From the NCBI RefSeq assembly GCF_022267535.1, contig NZ_JAHNZV010000007.1:1-64000 (forward strand): DNA of 64,000 nt, written 5' to 3'. The translations under genes were made by a program, and so were the position numbers. Under the pieces are notes generated by a model. The model saw nothing but the letters and a program-made list of their open reading frames with translations, had not been told where the DNA came from and made no database searches. Positions within the stretch are counted from its first letter, which is position 1. The number at the start of each line of letters is the position of its first letter. The DNA comes from Psychromonas antarctica. Its GTDB lineage: Bacteria > Pseudomonadota > Gammaproteobacteria > Enterobacterales > Psychromonadaceae. This document shows, piece by piece, positions 60,175 through 64,000 of this stretch.

Positions 60175-61003
60175 TTTATCCGCAATTCAGATGACCAGTG
60201 GCAGCAATCCTCGAGACAATTTAGCTTGCTTAGAAAAGCTGCTAAAAAAATTGTCCCCAGTCTGCAATCAGTTAGTATTATTACCCGAGAATGTGCTCAT
60301 TTTTGCAGATAAAGCACAGTATTTATTATTAGCTGAAGATCTGGGGGAGGGATATTATCAATCACAATTGGGTCATTTAGCACAACAGTATCAATGTTAT
60401 TTGGTGTGTGGCAGTTTCCCCATTAAAAGTAAGTTGCGGGATAAGATTTTTAGCACAAGTTTGGTTTTTTCACCGCAGGGTGAGCTAATCAGCCACTACC
60501 ATAAAATACACCTCTTTGACGCCTTGGTGACAGATCAGAAAGGTCAGTATAAAGAATCTGATACTTTTATTGCGGGGCAAAAAATTCAACTTTTTGATTA
60601 TCAAATGGAGACAGAATCTGTCAAAGTGGGTCTGGCTATCTGTTATGATTTGCGTTTTCCTACATTGTTTCAGGCCTTGCGTGCGCAAGGAGCGGAGATT
60701 ATATTAGTCGCTGCTGCCTTTACTAAAGTAACCGGTGAGGCGCATTGGCTGCCTCTGCTGCAGGCAAGAGCGATTGAAAATCAGTGTTACATTGTCGCGG
60801 CTAACCAAGGTGGCTTACACACGTGTGGGCGAGAAACATTCGGCCATTCGCTGATCCTTTCTCCGTGGGGAGAGGTGCTTAGCCAGCTGCAGCTAGGTGA
60901 CGGTATTGTTGAGGCTCCTTTTGATAGGCTGTTTCTTGAAAATGTACGCCACAAAATGCCTGTTACATTACATAATCGTTTCACAAATTCATTACGCGAG
61001 TGA
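60152..61003 (+). CDS. Carbon-nitrogen hydrolase (nitrilase family, Nit-like)
   Basis: Omega-amidase/deaminated-glutathione amidase-like enzyme. The 283 residues hold the Glu-Lys-Cys triad at E46 (LLPENVLIF), K118 (HYHKIHLFDA) and C164 (AICYDLRFPTLF). HKIHLFD and CYDLRFP are typical of the NIT1/NIT2 branch; the exact substrate cannot be fixed from sequence. Overlaps yhdP by 23 nt and precedes tldD by 38 nt, an arrangement common in Vibrio-like bacteria. Confidence 0.88.
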   Translation: MVTHLVNNLSAIQMTSGSNPRDNLACLEKLLKKLSPVCNQLVLLPENVLIFADKAQYLLLAEDLGEGYYQSQLGHLAQQYQCYLVCGSFPIKSKLRDKIFSTSLVFSPQGELISHYHKIHLFDALVTDQKGQYKESDTFIAGQKIQLFDYQMETESVKVGLAICYDLRFPTLFQALRAQGAEIILVAAAFTKVTGEAHWLPLLQARAIENQCYIVAANQGGLHTCGRETFGHSLILSPWGEVLSQLQLGDGIVEAPFDRLFLENVRHKMPVTLHNRFTNSLRE

Positions 61004-61041
61004 TTTGGTTTTATTTTTAAAAAAGTTTAAAGGAAATAAGT

Positions 61042-62487
61042 ATGTCTTTCGATCAAGTTTGTGAACGTTTTTTAGCTCCATCACAATTAAAAATTGGCGA
61101 TTTAGAATTGCAGTTAGGACGTATTTGTACACCACAAATAGATTATGCCGATTTTTATTTTCAAGCTAGTCGCCATGAGTCTTGGTTGTTAGAAGACGGT
61201 ATCGTTAAAGATGGCAGTTATAATATTGAAAAAGGGGTCGGGATTCGTGCTGTTTCAGGTGAAAAAACGGGGTTCGCCTATTCCGATCAGATCTCAGCTA
61301 AAGCGATTAGTGAAGCCGCAAATGCAGCTCGGAGCATTGCGCAAAGTGGTCAACAAGGCAAGGTTAAATTGCTTTTGCCTAAAAAACCAGTGCTAATTTA
61401 TGGTTCTTCAGATCCGCTTAATAGCTTACCGCAAGACAGTAAAATAGCCCTTTTAAAACAAATAGATATTTTTGCAAGAGCACTTGATCCTATGGTCTGC
61501 GAGGTGACCGTCTCATTAAATGCGATTTATGAAGAGATATTAGTTGCCGCTAGTGATGGTACATTGGCGACAGATATTCGTCCGCTGGTTCGCTTAAGCT
61601 GCTCAGTATTAATCGAAAAAAAGGGCAAACGCGAACGTGGTAGTGCAGGTGGTGGTGGTCGCTTTGACTTGAATTATTTTACAGATACCGTTGACGGTGA
61701 AGCGAAGGCTTTTTCTTATGCTCGAGAAGCGGTACGGCAAGCGCTTGTCAATATTGATGCGATTGACGCGCCTGCTGGATCTATGCCCGTTATCCTTGGC
61801 GCAGGATGGCCGGGTGTGTTATTGCATGAGGCGGTTGGTCATGGATTAGAGGGAGACTTCAATCGTAAAGGCTCATCTGCCTATTCAGGTCGTATCGGTC
61901 AGCAAGTAGCATCCAAACACTGCACCATTATCGACGATGGTTCTATTAAAGATCGTCGCGGCTCGCTCACTATCGACGATGAAGGCACCCCCGGACAGTC
62001 TAATGTGCTAATTGAAAAGGGGGTTTTAAAAGGTTATATGCAAGATAAGCTCAATGCACGCTTAATGGGCGTGTCGCCAACGGGTAATGGTCGTCGGGAA
62101 TCTTATGCTCATCTGCCAATGCCTCGTATGACCAATACTTTTATGCTCAATGGTGACTGTGAGCATGAGGAGTTAATCGCGAGTGTTAAAAAAGGTATTT
62201 ATGCACCTAACTTTGGTGGCGGTCAGGTGGATATTACCTCTGGGAAGTTTGTATTCTCGGCCTCTGAAGCTTACCTTATTGAGAATGGCAAAGTCACTGC
62301 ACCGATTAAAGGTGCTACATTAATAGGTAATGGCTTTGATGCTATGCAACAGATCTCAATGGTTGCTAACAATATGTGTCTTGATCCTGGTGTTGGTGTA
62401 TGTGGTAAGGAAGGACAAAGTGTACCTGTTGGTGTCGGGCAGCCTTCTTTGAAAATAGATAATTTAACGGTGGGTGGTACTCACTAA
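61042..62487 (+). CDS. tldD: Metalloprotease TldD
   Basis: Zinc protease subunit that pairs with TldE/PmbA, removing unstructured peptides such as the microcin B17 leader and CcdA. The 481 residues show H262-E263 and H267 in [27 protein letters not shown], and [10 protein letters not shown]. Length equals E. coli TldD (481). AAGGAAA lies upstream. The pmbA partner is not in this window, as usual. Last gene of the mre-tldD run, followed by a hairpin at 62517-62534. Confidence 0.97.
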   Translation: MSFDQVCERFLAPSQLKIGDLELQLGRICTPQIDYADFYFQASRHESWLLEDGIVKDGSYNIEKGVGIRAVSGEKTGFAYSDQISAKAISEAANAARSIAQSGQQGKVKLLLPKKPVLIYGSSDPLNSLPQDSKIALLKQIDIFARALDPMVCEVTVSLNAIYEEILVAASDGTLATDIRPLVRLSCSVLIEKKGKRERGSAGGGGRFDLNYFTDTVDGEAKAFSYAREAVRQALVNIDAIDAPAGSMPVILGAGWPGVLLHEAVGHGLEGDFNRKGSSAYSGRIGQQVASKHCTIIDDGSIKDRRGSLTIDDEGTPGQSNVLIEKGVLKGYMQDKLNARLMGVSPTGNGRRESYAHLPMPRMTNTFMLNGDCEHEELIASVKKGIYAPNFGGGQVDITSGKFVFSASEAYLIENGKVTAPIKGATLIGNGFDAMQQISMVANNMCLDPGVGVCGKEGQSVPVGVGQPSLKIDNLTVGGTH

Positions 62488-62516
62488 TATCCGCTCGGGA
62501 TAAGAAAATCAACACA

Positions 62517-62540
62517 GCGCTGCTATTGCAGCGCATTTCT
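62517..62540 (+). terminator. Probable terminator of tldD
   Basis: GCGCTGC-TATT-GCAGCGC, a perfect 7-bp stem followed by ATTTCTTTG. 30 nt after the tldD stop. The T tract is imperfect. Confidence 0.6.
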
Positions 62541-62948
62541 TTGTTACTTCGGCTAGCAATAGCTTGTTACTGCTACGCTGAGCAGCACAAAATTCTCAAT
62601 GCGTTATGATGCTGTTTTTTAAGTTTATGATTTTAAATGGAATTTTTTTGATTATTTTGAGTTGAATTTAACGACGTTATTTTTTTGAATATGACAGGCT
62701 GCTTTAGCGTTGCTATTAAACCAAATATCCCCATTACCTATTTATGTATACCGGTTATTTTTTACAATTAGAATGACTAGTAATTGCAGTTACTGGCTTG
62801 CTTCCAGTCTAGTTTCCTACGCCAAATAGATTATTTGATTAGTAAAATGACTATTAAATTTGTCACTCAAATTGGTAGCGCCTTTTACTTTCCCTGATCG
62901 GATATATGCGAATCAATTAATGTAGTCGGATCCGAAAGTAGCGGGTAT

Positions 62949-62977
62949 AAAAAAAGTGTCTAATTAGACACTTTTTT
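62949..62977 (-). terminator. Terminator of the PUD lipoprotein gene (bidirectional)
   Basis: Near-perfect palindrome with core GTGTCTAATTAGACAC flanked by A7 and T6. 35 nt past the lipoprotein stop on the minus strand. Confidence 0.88.
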
Positions 62978-63012
62978 GACGTTATTTAATGAGTTATCCC
63001 ATTTAAATAATA

Positions 63013-63486
63013 TTAGTTTGCAGGATCTGCTTTTAGCTCAGCACTGCCTTCAGTAGTAAATACATCTACACCAAATTTTGCACGTGAGTAAGAGTGATCA
63101 AGGCCACCTAAGTCTTTTGAATTGCCCATATGAACAATAAATTTGAACTCTTTCCAGTCATCACCTTTTAGAGGAACAACATAGTATGCGCCGTATTTTT
63201 CAGAAACGCCTGTTAGAGGAAATGCATCGTACCAACTTGTTGCTTCTTTGATATCGCCAGACCAAAGGTGTAGGCCCCAATCTGTATATTCGTTATCAGC
63301 ACGTTTGTAGTAGATTACCGCTTCACTTGGAGCTGGTGTGTATAGGCCAGGAATTGTGCTCGCAGAAGTGCCTTCATCCATAACAACGGCTTCTGTTGCT
63401 GCAGCTGACTCGTCTGCTACTGGAGTTGAAGTACAGCCTACTACCGCAACTGCTGCAAATGCTGCTAGTAAATGTCTAAATTTCAT
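63013..63486 (-). CDS. Lipoprotein with a stand-alone pullulanase-associated domain (PUD/CBM41-like)
   Basis: A 157-residue predicted lipoprotein. The signal MKFRHLLAAFAAVAVVGC ends in lipobox VVGC (C18). A short acidic/Ala linker (19-50) leads to a single domain (about 56-155) reading VIYYKRADNEYTDWGLHLWSGD, ATSWYDAFPLTG, and EFKFIVHMGNSKDLGG, which I recognise as the pullulanase-associated/starch-binding (CBM41-like) domain. No catalytic domain follows. AAGGA is about 7 nt upstream of the ATG. Monocistronic; no amylase or maltose gene nearby. Confidence 0.75.
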   Translation of the reverse strand: MKFRHLLAAFAAVAVVGCTSTPVADESAAATEAVVMDEGTSASTIPGLYTPAPSEAVIYYKRADNEYTDWGLHLWSGDIKEATSWYDAFPLTGVSEKYGAYYVVPLKGDDWKEFKFIVHMGNSKDLGGLDHSYSRAKFGVDVFTTEGSAELKADPAN

Positions 63487-64000
63487 AACATATCCTTATT
63501 TTTTTGTTTATTGTTTTGTTTATAGTTTTCTTTTCGTTCAAAGAATTTAGAATAATAGTCTGCTTATATTTAGTAAGCATCCTGCCTGCCTAACATTCGA
63601 TAATTTACCTAAGTTGATAAACCATATATTAGTATTAGTTTGCTTAGGTCCGTCTAGGATAATTCAAACTATCATTCGATACAAAGCAACAGTGATTAAT
63701 TTTTTGTAAAGAGTGATCAACGATTAGTTTTTGATACATAATACCTAATAAATCGTCTATATTTGAGCGGGTTAGCAGATTATTTTTATACACATTATTT
63801 AAACCTTGTGCCACAAGAAAAAAATTAAATATTGCATAATGCGGAATCGGCTTAAGCATTAATTTATAAGCGGAAGATTTGTTGTTATGGCTATTCCCTA
63901 GGCTGATTCAAAGCAAATTTAGGGGGCACAGTGAAATGCAGAATGTTCAGCACTTTTAAGTGCTATAACACGGCACAGGATATTTGGCCGTAAGAAAGCT
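63487..64000. other. End of window, upstream of the PUD lipoprotein gene
   Basis: About 510 AT-rich bases, including the lipoprotein promoter region. A 16-bp palindrome AGCACTTTTAAGTGCT is at 63949-63964. One weak ORF is listed separately. Confidence 0.4.
63644..63859 (-). CDS. Hypothetical short ORF, doubtful
   Basis: 71 codons, starting MLKPIPHYAIFNFFLV, with no recognised family. No good ribosome site upstream (sequence is AATTA). It could be a real small protein, a truncated gene or chance; listed because nothing else occupies this stretch. Confidence 0.2.
   Translation of the reverse strand: MLKPIPHYAIFNFFLVAQGLNNVYKNNLLTRSNIDDLLGIMYQKLIVDHSLQKINHCCFVSNDSLNYPRRT

Larger units (their letters stand above)
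62488..63012. other. Intergenic region between tldD and the PUD lipoprotein gene
   Basis: About 525 bp holding two terminators (listed separately) and an AT-rich middle with no recognised gene, repeat or RNA. Confidence 0.5.

Overview
This is about 64 kb of ordinary chromosome from a low-GC gammaproteobacterium. Gene content and many short conserved neighbourhoods (hisS-yfgM-bamB-der-yfgJ, rnm-yciO-rluB opposite the trp operon, nrdA-nrdB-yfaE, ubiG opposite gyrA, mreBCD-maf-rng-yhdP-tldD) match Enterobacteria/Vibrio/Alteromonadales. A cold-adapted marine genus such as Psychromonas is my best guess. That is inference from general resemblance; no 16S rRNA or other species marker is present.

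Layout. 1-5 kb: an MscS-type channel, a YwbE-family protein, ettA and glyA. 5.8-11.3 kb: a full oppABCDF oligopeptide importer with a terminator-like hairpin between oppA and oppB. 11.5-12.0 kb: a nested pair of small non-coding transposable elements. 12-21.5 kb (minus strand): a FadL-type porin, then the tryptophan operon trpL-trpE-trpG-trpD-trpC/F-trpB-trpA followed by yciB and yciI. The operon has a readable leader peptide with tandem Trp codons and an attenuator. 21.6-24.1 kb: rnm, yciO and rluB. 24.2-30.3 kb: a DUF2914 protein, then hisS-yfgM-bamB-der-yfgJ. 30.4-42.4 kb (minus strand): purU, ychJ, asnB, a CPA2 antiporter, a Sel1-repeat protein, yfaE-nrdB-nrdA with an NrdR box pair, and ubiG. 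42.9-49.2 kb: gyrA, then serC-hisC-aroA. 49.4-51.5 kb: a graveyard holding a frameshifted ISKra4-type transposase, an IS1634-type transposase remnant split by a small element, and a GGDEF tail fragment. 51.8-62.5 kb: mreB-mreC-mreD-maf-rng-yhdP-nitrilase-tldD. 63.0-63.5 kb: a lipoprotein that is little more than one pullulanase-associated (starch-binding-like) domain.

Most genes serve housekeeping metabolism, ribosome/RNA maturation, envelope assembly and cell shape. I found no rRNA, tRNA, CRISPR array, prophage, toxin-antitoxin or defence locus, and no convincing undescribed multi-gene system. The most informative observations are small: two families of miniature inverted-repeat elements (about 260 bp with TA duplications; 193 bp with 6-bp TANNTA duplications), one copy of which seems to supply the -10 box of ubiG; the trp attenuator and a second Trp-containing mini-ORF behind it; competing hairpins between mreB and mreC; and the stand-alone PUD lipoprotein.
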